From: Maricaulis sp034670125
GTDB lineage: Bacteria; Pseudomonadota; Alphaproteobacteria; Caulobacterales; Maricaulaceae
DNA: 64,000 nt
Assembly: GCF_034670125.1 (NCBI RefSeq)
Contig: NZ_JAXMOC010000007.1
Span: forward strand, 1-64,000
Direction of reading: 5' to 3'
Shown one piece after another: positions 53,041 to 60,360 of this stretch (position 1 is its first letter; each line of letters begins with the position of its first letter). The notes under the pieces were generated by a model. That model did no database searches, was not told where the DNA came from, and saw only the letters and a program-made list of their open reading frames with translations. A program made the translations under genes and the position numbers.

Positions 53041-53330
53041 GGCCGTATCCGGTTCTTGAGGTCAAGGGCGGCGCAGCCGCCGCTTCGCGGTTTCACCCTT
53101 GAGCTCAAGAACCGGATACGGCGAACTCCCGGCAAGGGATTTATGGCGCGGTGGGCGCTCCGCGCCTCGACCCGAAACCGGATCACCAGTCGCCATTCGC
53201 CCATAATTTTTCCCGGACGCGCATCTGCGCGATCCGGGACCAACGTGAGCCTCATTGCTTGCCGGTCAGGCCCGTCGGTCCCGGCTCTGCGCCCCGCTGT
53301 TGCGGGGCTTCGGCCGGGAAAAATGGGGTA
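53041..53330. repeat. Palindrome-rich intergenic repeat unit
   Basis: A 27-bp inverted pair at 53042-53068 and 53096-53122 has one mismatch (GCCGTATCCGGTTCTTGA.. and its complement). A second, imperfect pair follows: CCCATAATTTTTCCCGG (53200-53216) and CCGGGAAAAATGGG (53314-53327). In between are further small hairpins such as GCCCCGCTGTTGCGGGGC. A 91-codon frame runs through it but looks like a by-product of the structure. Likely a dispersed structured element of the genome. Confidence 0.6.
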
Positions 53331-53348
53331 GGCGTCCGCAGGTTTTCC

Positions 53349-54227
53349 CTAAGCCGCCCCCGGCCCACGCGGACCCTCACCGGGCCCACCTGGTCTCCGC
53401 ACCATGAAGGACAGCTTCTCGAACAGCATCACGTCCTGCTCGTTCTTCAAAAGCGCACCATGCAGCGGCGGGATGAGCTTGCGCGGGTCGCGTTCGGCCA
53501 GGACGGAGGCGTCGATGTCTTCGACGAGGAGGAGTTTCAGCCAGTCCAGCAGTTCCGAGGTCGAGGGCTTCTTCTTGACGCCGGGCACGTCGCGGATCTG
53601 GTAGAAGAGCGTCAGTGCTTCTGACAGAAGGCGGCCCTTCAGGCCCGGATAATGGACCTCGACGATCTTGCGCATGGTCGCTTCGTCGGGGAAGGCGATG
53701 AAGTGGAAGAAGCAGCGGCGCAGGAAGGCGTCGGGCAGTTCTTTTTCATTGTTCGAGGTGATGATGATGACCGGCCGATTGGCTGCCTTGATGGTCTCGC
53801 CGGTCTCGTAGACATGGAATTCCATCCGGTCGAGCTCCTGCAGGAGGTCGTTGGGGAATTCGATATCGGCCTTGTCGATCTCGTCGATCAGCAGGACGGA
53901 GCGCTCCGGGGCGGCAAAAGCCTCCCACAGCTTGCCCTTGCGGATGTAGTTGTTGATGTCGTGGACGCGGTCATCACCGAGCTGGCTGTCGCGCAGGCGG
54001 GCGACGGCGTCATACTCGTACAGCCCCTGGCGGCCCTTGGTCGTTGATTTGACGTGCCATTCTATCAGCGGCATGCCCATCGCCTGGGCGACCTGCTTGG
54101 CCAGCTCTGTCTTGCCCGTACCCGGCTCACCCTTGACGAGGAGCGGGCGCTCGAGAGCCACCGCGGCGTTGACCGCGGCGCTCAGTTCTCCATCAGCGAC
54201 ATACTGATCTGTACCTTCAAAGCGCAT
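53349..54227 (-). CDS. MoxR-family AAA+ ATPase
   Basis: 292-residue AAA+ ATPase. It has Walker A GEPGTGKT (33-40), Walker B SVLLIDEIDKADIEF, sensor 1 PVIIITSNNEKELPDAFLRR (with arginine finger) and a C-terminal helical lid (STSELLDWLKLL). This is the CoxD/MoxR type that works with VWA proteins to remodel or mature metalloenzymes. Its likely partner is the CoxE-like VWA gene at 45656-46831 on the same strand. The C-terminal tail is Gly/Pro-rich. Confidence 0.9.
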   Translation of the reverse strand: MRFEGTDQYVADGELSAAVNAAVALERPLLVKGEPGTGKTELAKQVAQAMGMPLIEWHVKSTTKGRQGLYEYDAVARLRDSQLGDDRVHDINNYIRKGKLWEAFAAPERSVLLIDEIDKADIEFPNDLLQELDRMEFHVYETGETIKAANRPVIIITSNNEKELPDAFLRRCFFHFIAFPDEATMRKIVEVHYPGLKGRLLSEALTLFYQIRDVPGVKKKPSTSELLDWLKLLLVEDIDASVLAERDPRKLIPPLHGALLKNEQDVMLFEKLSFMVRRPGGPGEGPRGPGAA

Positions 54228-54371
54228 GGGAGCGATCTAGCGCGATTGGTCGCATGTCTCCAGAGGCGATGAGCGGATAATTATGTATTCGCCGCCAACA
54301 CGCGTCGATTAAGAGACTGTAAAGACGAATCCCGTCGAGTGGGATCGCAATATGGAAAAGGTGCTCGATCC

Positions 54372-55085
54372 ATGGCTGACGGGATGATTCGGACCCAGAA
54401 CTTCTACGCCTTCGAATGGCTGACCGGGAAAGTGGCGGACTGCGATCCGAATTTCCCGACGACCCTGCATGCCTGGGACGGCGAAACGCTCGACCTCGGC
54501 AATGTGGATACGGCTTATTTCGGTTTCGTCCAGTCAGGCGAGGCGACGCTGGTGACAGCGTCCGGCCAGTTCAAGCTGCAGGCGGGCATGTATTTCTCGG
54601 CCAACAATACGCTCACCGTCTCCGGTGGTCGCGGCATCGTTATGGCCCGCGAGAACCACCAGGCCTTCTTCATGGTGGGTGGCCCGGTCGAGGCCCAGGG
54701 GCGCCTGAAATATATTGATGGCTGCACCGACAGCCTGCTGATCGCGCCGGTGAAGATGGGCGACCCCTGTCTCAACCTGCTCTACTTCCCGCCGGGCATC
54801 GACCAGACCCCGCACACCCATCCGTCCGACCGCATTGGTGTTGTCTATTCCGGGCGCGGCGAGTGCGAAACGCCGGAAGGCATCATTCCGCTCGAGCCGG
54901 GCGTGATGTTCCGTATCCCCTATGAGGGCAACCACAAATTCCGCACTTTCGACACCGAGATGCGGGTCATCGCCTACCATCCGGACAGTGATTTCGGCCC
55001 GCAGGACGAGGACCACCCGATGATCAACCGGACGATTGTCGATGGTGTCTCGGCCTCGAAGATCGACGCGATCCGCACCAAGTAA
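54372..55085 (+). CDS. Cupin-domain protein
   Basis: 237-residue double-cupin-like protein. The second cupin is clear: QTPHTHPSDRIGVVYSGRGE (two His plus a Glu-type ligand set) and GIIPLEPGVMFRIPYEGNHK, where a further His may complete the metal site. The first half (FVQSGEATLVTASGQFKLQA) looks like a degenerate cupin. ATG 54372 is chosen over an upstream in-frame start. Function unknown; a strong terminator follows. Confidence 0.8.
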   Translation: MADGMIRTQNFYAFEWLTGKVADCDPNFPTTLHAWDGETLDLGNVDTAYFGFVQSGEATLVTASGQFKLQAGMYFSANNTLTVSGGRGIVMARENHQAFFMVGGPVEAQGRLKYIDGCTDSLLIAPVKMGDPCLNLLYFPPGIDQTPHTHPSDRIGVVYSGRGECETPEGIIPLEPGVMFRIPYEGNHKFRTFDTEMRVIAYHPDSDFGPQDEDHPMINRTIVDGVSASKIDAIRTK

Positions 55086-55109
55086 TTTCCGATGTCAGCC
55101 ACGACAAAA

Positions 55110-55135
55110 GGGGCGCCCCCGGGCGCCCTTTTTTT
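55110..55135 (+). terminator. Rho-independent terminator after the cupin gene
   Basis: GGGCGCC (55111-55117) and GGCGCCC (55122-55128) form a short GC stem around CCCGG, followed by a seven-T run. It lies 25 bases past the cupin stop. Confidence 0.9.
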
Positions 55136-55180
55136 GTTCAAGTGCTGACTCCAGCTATTTGCGCAATGCTTCCAAACTAG

Positions 55181-55284
55181 CGTCACCCTGACAAAGGTCA
55201 GGGCCCAGATCCAAGGGCGAGACTTATCCAGCCCGGGCACCATCTCGCTTTACAATCTGGGTCCTGACCTTCGTCAGGATGACG
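55181..55284. repeat. REP-like double palindrome upstream of the GIY-YIG gene
   Basis: The 30-base arms at 55181-55210 (CGTCACCCTGACAAAGGTCA..) and 55255-55284 (..CCTTCGTCAGGATGACG) are reverse complements with three or four mismatches. Each arm is itself a hairpin (CCTGAC-N3-4-GTCAGG). The unit sits 78 bases before the GIY-YIG start codon. Similar short palindromes are, from memory, recurrent in alphaproteobacterial genomes. Confidence 0.65.
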
Positions 55285-55361
55285 GTTGGTAGAGGCTGGA
55301 AAAATGACAGATGGTGACCGGCATCACGGACGCGCCAACACGCCAGCGGTACACTCCACGC

Positions 55362-55670
55362 ATGGCTCGCCATCCATGCGTCTACACCCTCGCCAGCCAG
55401 CGCAACGGCACACTCTATATCGGTGTGACGGGCAATATCGCGATGCGGATCATGCTGCACAAGGAAGGCAAGGGCTCGGCCTTTACCCGGAAGTACAAGG
55501 TCAATCGCCTGGTCTGGTACGAGTTTCACCAGGATTTCGGTTTTGCCATAGAGCGCGAGAAACGCCTGAAAAATTGGCATCGCCAATGGAAGATCAATCT
55601 GATCGAGCGCACCAATCCCGATTGGGACGACCTATACGAGACCATCCAGATGTGGGCGCCGATGGATTGA
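55362..55670 (+). CDS. Solitary GIY-YIG nuclease-domain protein
   Basis: 102 residues, a single GIY-YIG domain of the YhbQ/UPF0213-like kind. It shows VYTLASQRNGTLYIGVTGN (the VYx..YIG motif, with Arg and Gly following), then HKEGKGSAFTRKYKVNRLVW, and YEFHQDFGFAIEREKRLKNW with the conserved Glu. Solitary members are frequent in alphaproteobacteria and their role is unclear. ATG 55362 fits the family start; in-frame 55311 adds non-homologous residues. Its TGA abuts the stop of the convergent NeuB-like gene (TGATCA). Confidence 0.88.
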   Translation: MARHPCVYTLASQRNGTLYIGVTGNIAMRIMLHKEGKGSAFTRKYKVNRLVWYEFHQDFGFAIEREKRLKNWHRQWKINLIERTNPDWDDLYETIQMWAPMD

Positions 55671-56588
55671 TCAAGACTCCGCGCGATCGTCCGGAGCGTG
55701 TTGCGGGCGCAGCCAGTCGGTGCCGTGATCATCCGGCCTGCCGGTGGCGGCGTCGTAGCGGCCCCGGCGCAGATTGCGGCGGCGATTGATCTCACTGGCG
55801 GCCGGTTTCTTGTCGCCATCACCGAGCGCGATCTCCAGATTGCGCAGATCGGCGATCATCGCGGCCAGCTCATCCATCTCCATGGCGAAGGGATGATCCG
55901 GACCCGGCGTCGCCCGGTCAAAGGTGACGTGCTTTTCGATCACCACCGCGCCCAGGGCCGCCGCGGCAATCGGCGCCATGGCACCGGGTGAGTGGTCGGA
56001 CAGGCCGACCGGTAGCCCCAGCGTTTTCTTGAGCGTTGTGATGGCCGACAGGTTGAGATCCTCCCAGGCCGGCGGATAGCTGGCGGCACAATGCAGAACG
56101 GTGAGATGCGGGCAGCCGCTGCGGGTCAGGGTGGTGACCGCGGTGGTCACCTCGTCGAGATAGCTGGCGCCGGTGGACAGGATCAGGCGCTTTCGGGTGG
56201 CCCCGAGCGCTTCCAGCAGCGGCGTATAGGTCAGATCACCCGAGGCGATCTTGTAGCGTTTGACCCCAAGGCTCTCCATCAGCTCGACGGCGGCGAGCGA
56301 GAAGGGGGTCGACATGAACTCGACGCCATTGTCTGTCGCGCAGGCCATCAACGGGCCGTGCCACTCATCGGGCAGGCCGGCATTGCCGAAGGCGGCGAAC
56401 TTCGGATTTTCGGAGATGGTGCCGTCGGCACCCTTCACGAAGCGGGCGATCAGGCCGTCGCGGGTCAGCGTCTGAAACTTGACCACATCGGCGCCGGCCT
56501 TGGCGCTGGCTTCGATATAGCGTTTGGCCTCATCGAGGTCGCCGCCGTGATTGGAGCCGATTTCGGCGATGACATCGATATGGGTCAT
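55671..56588 (-). CDS. NeuB/SpsE-type nonulosonic acid synthase with short C-terminus
   Basis: Condenses phosphoenolpyruvate with a hexose derivative to make a sialic-acid-like nonulosonate. The 305-residue protein has the NeuB barrel: AEIGSNHGGDLDEAKRYIEA, KFQTLTRDGLI, KIASGDLTYTPLLEAL, GLSDHSPGAMAPIAAAALGA and VIEKHVTFDR (metal and substrate residues). The usual C-terminal SAF domain of about 55 residues is shortened; only a degenerate stretch ending LRPQHAPDDRAES remains. Last gene of the flmG operon, 3 bases after spsF. Confidence 0.88.
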   Translation of the reverse strand: MTHIDVIAEIGSNHGGDLDEAKRYIEASAKAGADVVKFQTLTRDGLIARFVKGADGTISENPKFAAFGNAGLPDEWHGPLMACATDNGVEFMSTPFSLAAVELMESLGVKRYKIASGDLTYTPLLEALGATRKRLILSTGASYLDEVTTAVTTLTRSGCPHLTVLHCAASYPPAWEDLNLSAITTLKKTLGLPVGLSDHSPGAMAPIAAAALGAVVIEKHVTFDRATPGPDHPFAMEMDELAAMIADLRNLEIALGDGDKKPAASEINRRRNLRRGRYDAATGRPDDHGTDWLRPQHAPDDRAES

Positions 56589-56591
56589 GGG

Positions 56592-57320
56592 TCAGGAGGC
56601 CAGGTCTGTGAGGATGGATTTGAGGACATTGGTCTCGTCGAAGAGGTGGCACAGATGCCCGGTGTCGACGGGCCAGTCGCGATCGGCAAGGGCGGCAAAA
56701 AGCGCCCGAACCAGCTCGAGATCCTCGATCGTGTCGACCGACACATCAAGGTCCGGACGCCTGACCGCTTCAGGAAAGTCGACCGTGTGACAGCGGAAGC
56801 GGTCCAGATGATCACGGATGAAGACCGTCACATGTTCACGGTCGCGACGGGTCGTTTCGGACGCTTCGTCGAGCTGGCGCAGGACGGCGGTCTCGACCAC
56901 TTCGGCGCGCAGCCCCTTGGGCAGATGCCCGGCGCTGGGGCGGGTATACTCGGCTTGGTGTTTGCGGTGTTCGGCGACGCAGCGGGCAATCACGTCGGGA
57001 TCGCGAAACGGGCTGTCGGAGGTGATGCGGATGATTGTCTTCGCCAGGGTGTGCCCGGCAACCATCAGGAAGCGCGACAACACATCGTTTTCCGAGCCAC
57101 GGAAGACACGAATGCCCTCGCGTTCGGCCAGCGCCACAACCGCGTCGTCGTCCGGATTGGTCGTGGTGGCAATCACCAGCTCGTCGACGCCCTCGATCGT
57201 GCGCAGCTGACGACACTGATAGCTCAGCAGTGACACGTCATCGTGGAGCGTTTCCAGGATTTTTCCGGGCAATCTGTTCGAGCCTGTGCGGGCCTGGATG
57301 ACGGCTACGGTTCGGGTCAT
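56592..57320 (-). CDS. SpsF-like cytidylyltransferase
   Basis: 242-residue protein of the acylneuraminate cytidylyltransferase-like SpsF group. It has the nucleotide-binding N-terminus VAVIQARTGSNRLPGKIL, then DELVIATTTNPDDDAVVALA, GSENDVLSRFLMVA and IRITSDSPFRDPDVI, with the Asp-rich end RPDLDVSVDTIEDLELVRAL. It should activate the nonulosonate as a CMP sugar. ATG 57320 overlaps the upstream ATP-grasp stop by four bases. Some SpsF proteins act on other nucleotides. Confidence 0.85.
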   Translation of the reverse strand: MTRTVAVIQARTGSNRLPGKILETLHDDVSLLSYQCRQLRTIEGVDELVIATTTNPDDDAVVALAEREGIRVFRGSENDVLSRFLMVAGHTLAKTIIRITSDSPFRDPDVIARCVAEHRKHQAEYTRPSAGHLPKGLRAEVVETAVLRQLDEASETTRRDREHVTVFIRDHLDRFRCHTVDFPEAVRRPDLDVSVDTIEDLELVRALFAALADRDWPVDTGHLCHLFDETNVLKSILTDLAS

Positions 57321-58366
57321 CTGCCTGTCTCCGTGCTCGGCGGGATTTCGATGTCTTGCCATGATCGGACCATACGCGTGGGAGTGTAGGGCGGAAAGGT
57401 TGACGGGATATGGCCGGACAAATGCTCCCGGCCTGCCAGCATGCGCACCAGCAGGGCCGGGACATTGAGGCCGGCCAGTGTCATCAGATAGCCAAAGCCC
57501 CACATGCGCGGATTGATCTCCAGCAGGTAGGCGGGCGCATCCGGCGTGGGGCGCTTCACCTCGACCGCGGCCAGTCCGTGCCAGGGGCCGGAGGCCTGCA
57601 GCACCGCCAGTCCAGCCGCCATCAGCTCGGGATCATCGACCGTCTCGCCGGCAATGGCGACACCGCCGGTCGGCGGATTGGTTTGCAGTTTGCGGTGCAG
57701 AGTGGAAACAATCAGGTCGCCGCGATTCCACAGCGAGCCGATCGTATAGATGGTCTCGGCGCCGCCGGGGATCAGCTGCTGGACGACACAGGGTCCGTGC
57801 TCCGCCACCGTCTCGCGCCACATCGACGCCAATTCCTGCGCACTGGCCGGATAGCCGACGCCGCGCGCGCCGCGCGAGGTGCGGGGTTTGACGACACAAG
57901 GATAGCCGCCGGACCAGTCCGCCAGGTCCTCGGCGCAGGTGGGCTGCAATGTTTGCGGATGGGGCAGGCCGACGCGCTTGACGCGCTCCAGCAACAGGCC
58001 CTTGTCGATCCCGAAGGCGATGACGTCCGGATCGGAGACCGGGACCCGCAGGCCGGCCTCGGTCCAGTCGCGAGCGACCGGTGCCAGGGCGGCGACTTCG
58101 GCTTCGGAACCCGGAATGATGATGTCGAGCTTGCGCTCGGTGCAGACCTGCCGGACAGCGATGCGATAGGCCTCGGGGTCGGACGCGGAGGGCAGGACCA
58201 CGCTTGTCGTGCCCGGCTCGAACATGCCACCGGCCAGCCGGTTGATATCGGCCGCGACCAATTTGACGTCGGGGTCGGCCAATCGGAGCGAGCGCAGGGT
58301 CCCCAGGCCCGGCGGCGCGCCGACACCGGTGACCAGGATGCCCGAGGTGAGTGTGGCCAGGCTCAT
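57317..58366 (-). CDS. ATP-grasp ligase in the flagellin-glycan cluster
   Basis: 349-residue ATP-grasp protein resembling carbamoyl-phosphate-synthase-like or PylC-like ligases. The N-terminal nucleotide-binding part is GILVTGVGAPPGLGTLRSLR, and the ATP-grasp core includes YPCVVKPRTSRGARGVGY and the acidic metal site AYLLEINPRMWGFGYLMTLA. The C-terminus is basic. The presumed reaction is ATP-dependent amide or ester ligation of a carboxylate. Overlaps both neighbours by four bases, so it is part of the same operon. Substrate unknown. Confidence 0.8.
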   Translation of the reverse strand: MSLATLTSGILVTGVGAPPGLGTLRSLRLADPDVKLVAADINRLAGGMFEPGTTSVVLPSASDPEAYRIAVRQVCTERKLDIIIPGSEAEVAALAPVARDWTEAGLRVPVSDPDVIAFGIDKGLLLERVKRVGLPHPQTLQPTCAEDLADWSGGYPCVVKPRTSRGARGVGYPASAQELASMWRETVAEHGPCVVQQLIPGGAETIYTIGSLWNRGDLIVSTLHRKLQTNPPTGGVAIAGETVDDPELMAAGLAVLQASGPWHGLAAVEVKRPTPDAPAYLLEINPRMWGFGYLMTLAGLNVPALLVRMLAGREHLSGHIPSTFPPYTPTRMVRSWQDIEIPPSTETGR

Positions 58367-59328
58367 GAGGGGCGCCACCGGTCGAGGGACCGACCCAGCA
58401 AGTCTTCCAGCGCGACGATCTCGGGGTCGAAGCGGGCCTGCAAGCGGACCCGGGTCTCATCGGCCATGGGCGGAATGGAGACCGCGTCGTCCTGGATCGG
58501 CGGGTAAACGCCGTCAGCACTGGTCGCGCCGGACACACCGGTCACCGGGGCGACCAATTCGGCATGAAGTGTTTCGAAACTGTCTGCGTCCCGGTCGTCG
58601 TGGGCGCCCTGGAGGGTCGGCATTTTCGAGCGCGGGATGCCGCCGGTATTGAACCGTTGGGCGACCGTGACCGGCGCGTCGGCATTGATGTCCAGGAATT
58701 CGAAAATCCGCCGAACCGTGCCCGGTCCGTCCTCGTCGAGTTCGTCCTGCAGCAACACCAGCATGTTGGCAAACCGGTCGCGATATTGCCGCAGGCGGTC
58801 GGCATAGCGACCGGTGTCGGCGTACAGCCACTGGAAACCCCAGTTCGCGGCGATGCGGCGCGGTTCGTCGGCGAGTGCTTTCTCGAACGAATAGAATTCG
58901 GCATCGCGCCGGACGTTCTGAAGATAGTGCGACCAGGTGCGATCAACCGGGTTTCTCAGGATGGCGATGATCCGGGTGTCCGGACCGCAATAGGTCATCA
59001 CGCGCCGGGCCGCGATCGGCGCATAGGCGTAGTAGTCCGGCGATACATCGCCAATCCGGCTCTGACCGTCATAGCCGGCAAACAGTGCCTGATAATCGCT
59101 GACATCCGGCGCCGTATCGAAGTGGTAGAATTCGGGCCAGTAGACCGATCCATCGCCAACTCCGGAAAAGAAGCGGCCTTCCTTGCGGACTTTCGACAGG
59201 AACACGTCCGGGTGCTGGTTGAGATAGTGATAGAGCGAGGTCGTGCCGGATTTCGGCGCGCCGATGACCAGGAAATTCGGCCAGACCTGACCGGTGTCGG
59301 CGTTCTTTTCGGAGGAAATGCGGGTCAT
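58363..59328 (-). CDS. PAPS-dependent sulfotransferase
   Basis: 321-residue sulfotransferase. The 5'-phosphosulfate loop is APKSGTTSLYHYL (about residues 24-36), the 3'-phosphate-binding motif is IIAILRNPVDRTWSHYL, and catalytic His or Lys candidates lie in between. The protein ends in a region FDPEIVALEDLLGRSLDRW, like heparan-sulfate-type sulfotransferases. Its presence inside the nonulosonate operon suggests sulfation of the flagellin glycan. Other acceptors cannot be excluded. Confidence 0.85.
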   Translation of the reverse strand: MTRISSEKNADTGQVWPNFLVIGAPKSGTTSLYHYLNQHPDVFLSKVRKEGRFFSGVGDGSVYWPEFYHFDTAPDVSDYQALFAGYDGQSRIGDVSPDYYAYAPIAARRVMTYCGPDTRIIAILRNPVDRTWSHYLQNVRRDAEFYSFEKALADEPRRIAANWGFQWLYADTGRYADRLRQYRDRFANMLVLLQDELDEDGPGTVRRIFEFLDINADAPVTVAQRFNTGGIPRSKMPTLQGAHDDRDADSFETLHAELVAPVTGVSGATSADGVYPPIQDDAVSIPPMADETRVRLQARFDPEIVALEDLLGRSLDRWRPS

Positions 59329-59410
59329 CGTGAGTGCGGCTTCCTGTGTCGCGGACGAAACGAATCACACGCCCGGCTGGACTTCAATGGACGCGGTTCA
59401 GCTTAAGGAT

Positions 59411-60355
59411 TTACTGCGATTCCCGGCTTGCTCCGGTCGCGAGTGCGCAAAGGTGCGACGCGACCCGGATTGCCCCGTCGCCATCGACCAGGGCCTGGCC
59501 CTTCCGGGCCATGTCCCGGCGCCTGTGGGTATCGGCCACGAGGGCTTGAAGAACGGCCGCGAACTGGTGCTCGAAGCCGGGGTCGACAGGGTTGAGGCTG
59601 ACGCCCAGGCCGGCGCTTTCAAACTGCTCCGCCCGATCGAACTGACTGGCGACGATCGGCAGGCACACCGTAGGCAAGCCAGTGGCCGCCGCCTCGTGCA
59701 GTGTGGTCCCTCCTGCCAGGATGCCGATGTCGGTCTGCTGCAAGGCTTCCACCAGGGGGTGAACCGGTCCGGCTTGGGCCGGGCCACGCCATTCCAGCGC
59801 CAGATCGGGAAACTCCGCTGATATTTGCGCCTGTAGCCGGGCCAGCAGCGGGGTGGTTGTGCCACCCAGCGACAGCAGGACACGCTGGGGCCGCTCCGCG
59901 ACACGACGCGGTGGCAGCGCGCGGCAGGATCGCGGCAGGAGGAGGTATTTCGGACCGCTCAGCGCGGGAGCACCGGATGGTGACAGGCCAGGCAGGAAGC
60001 CCTGCCGCACATGCAGGTCCGGGACGGCGCCATGGAGGAAGTTTCCAACCAGGGTGATGTGCACGCCGGCACGTCGCAGATCAGACACCCGCTGCGGATT
60101 GGTCTCTTTCCAGTCGGCGACCAGATGGCGGATGCCCCGGCTGGCCAGGGCGTCAGCGAGTTCTGTCTCGTCGGTCATCACGACACGCTCGACGGACCCG
60201 TCGAGATCCGCCGGAACATGGTCCGGTGTGGCCGTCAGCCAGGAGACGGTTGCGCCGCAGTCGATCAGCGCGTTGGCCAGTGCACTGCATCGCATGACAT
60301 GGCCGAGCCCGATTGTGGTCGAGCCGTCTGCCCGGATGGCGAAGCTGGCCGTCAC
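59411..60355 (-). CDS. PseG/SpsG-like UDP-sugar hydrolase
   Basis: 314-residue GT-B-fold hydrolase that releases UDP from a nonulosonate precursor. The N-terminus SFAIRADGSTTIGLGHVMRC contains the catalytic-type His of PseG (GLGH), and the nucleotide end is GILAGGTTLHEAAATGLPTV with LPIVASQ. The start is probably GTG 60355, 6 bases after the end of flmG, since the family begins at this point; a long in-frame extension into flmG is not homologous. Second gene of the operon; linkage is typical for pseudaminic/legionaminic-type synthesis. Confidence 0.82.
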   Translation of the reverse strand: MTASFAIRADGSTTIGLGHVMRCSALANALIDCGATVSWLTATPDHVPADLDGSVERVVMTDETELADALASRGIRHLVADWKETNPQRVSDLRRAGVHITLVGNFLHGAVPDLHVRQGFLPGLSPSGAPALSGPKYLLLPRSCRALPPRRVAERPQRVLLSLGGTTTPLLARLQAQISAEFPDLALEWRGPAQAGPVHPLVEALQQTDIGILAGGTTLHEAAATGLPTVCLPIVASQFDRAEQFESAGLGVSLNPVDPGFEHQFAAVLQALVADTHRRRDMARKGQALVDGDGAIRVASHLCALATGASRESQ

Positions 60356-60360
60356 CGCGA

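Noticed and set aside
53056..53331. 91-codon frame in the palindromic repeat
   Set aside because: It follows the repeat rather than coding constraint: basic, low similarity to any family, no ribosome site.
54311..54325. TTAAGAGACTGTAAA upstream of the cupin gene as a CtrA site
   Set aside because: The second half-site is TAAA, and there is no functional link to the cell cycle.
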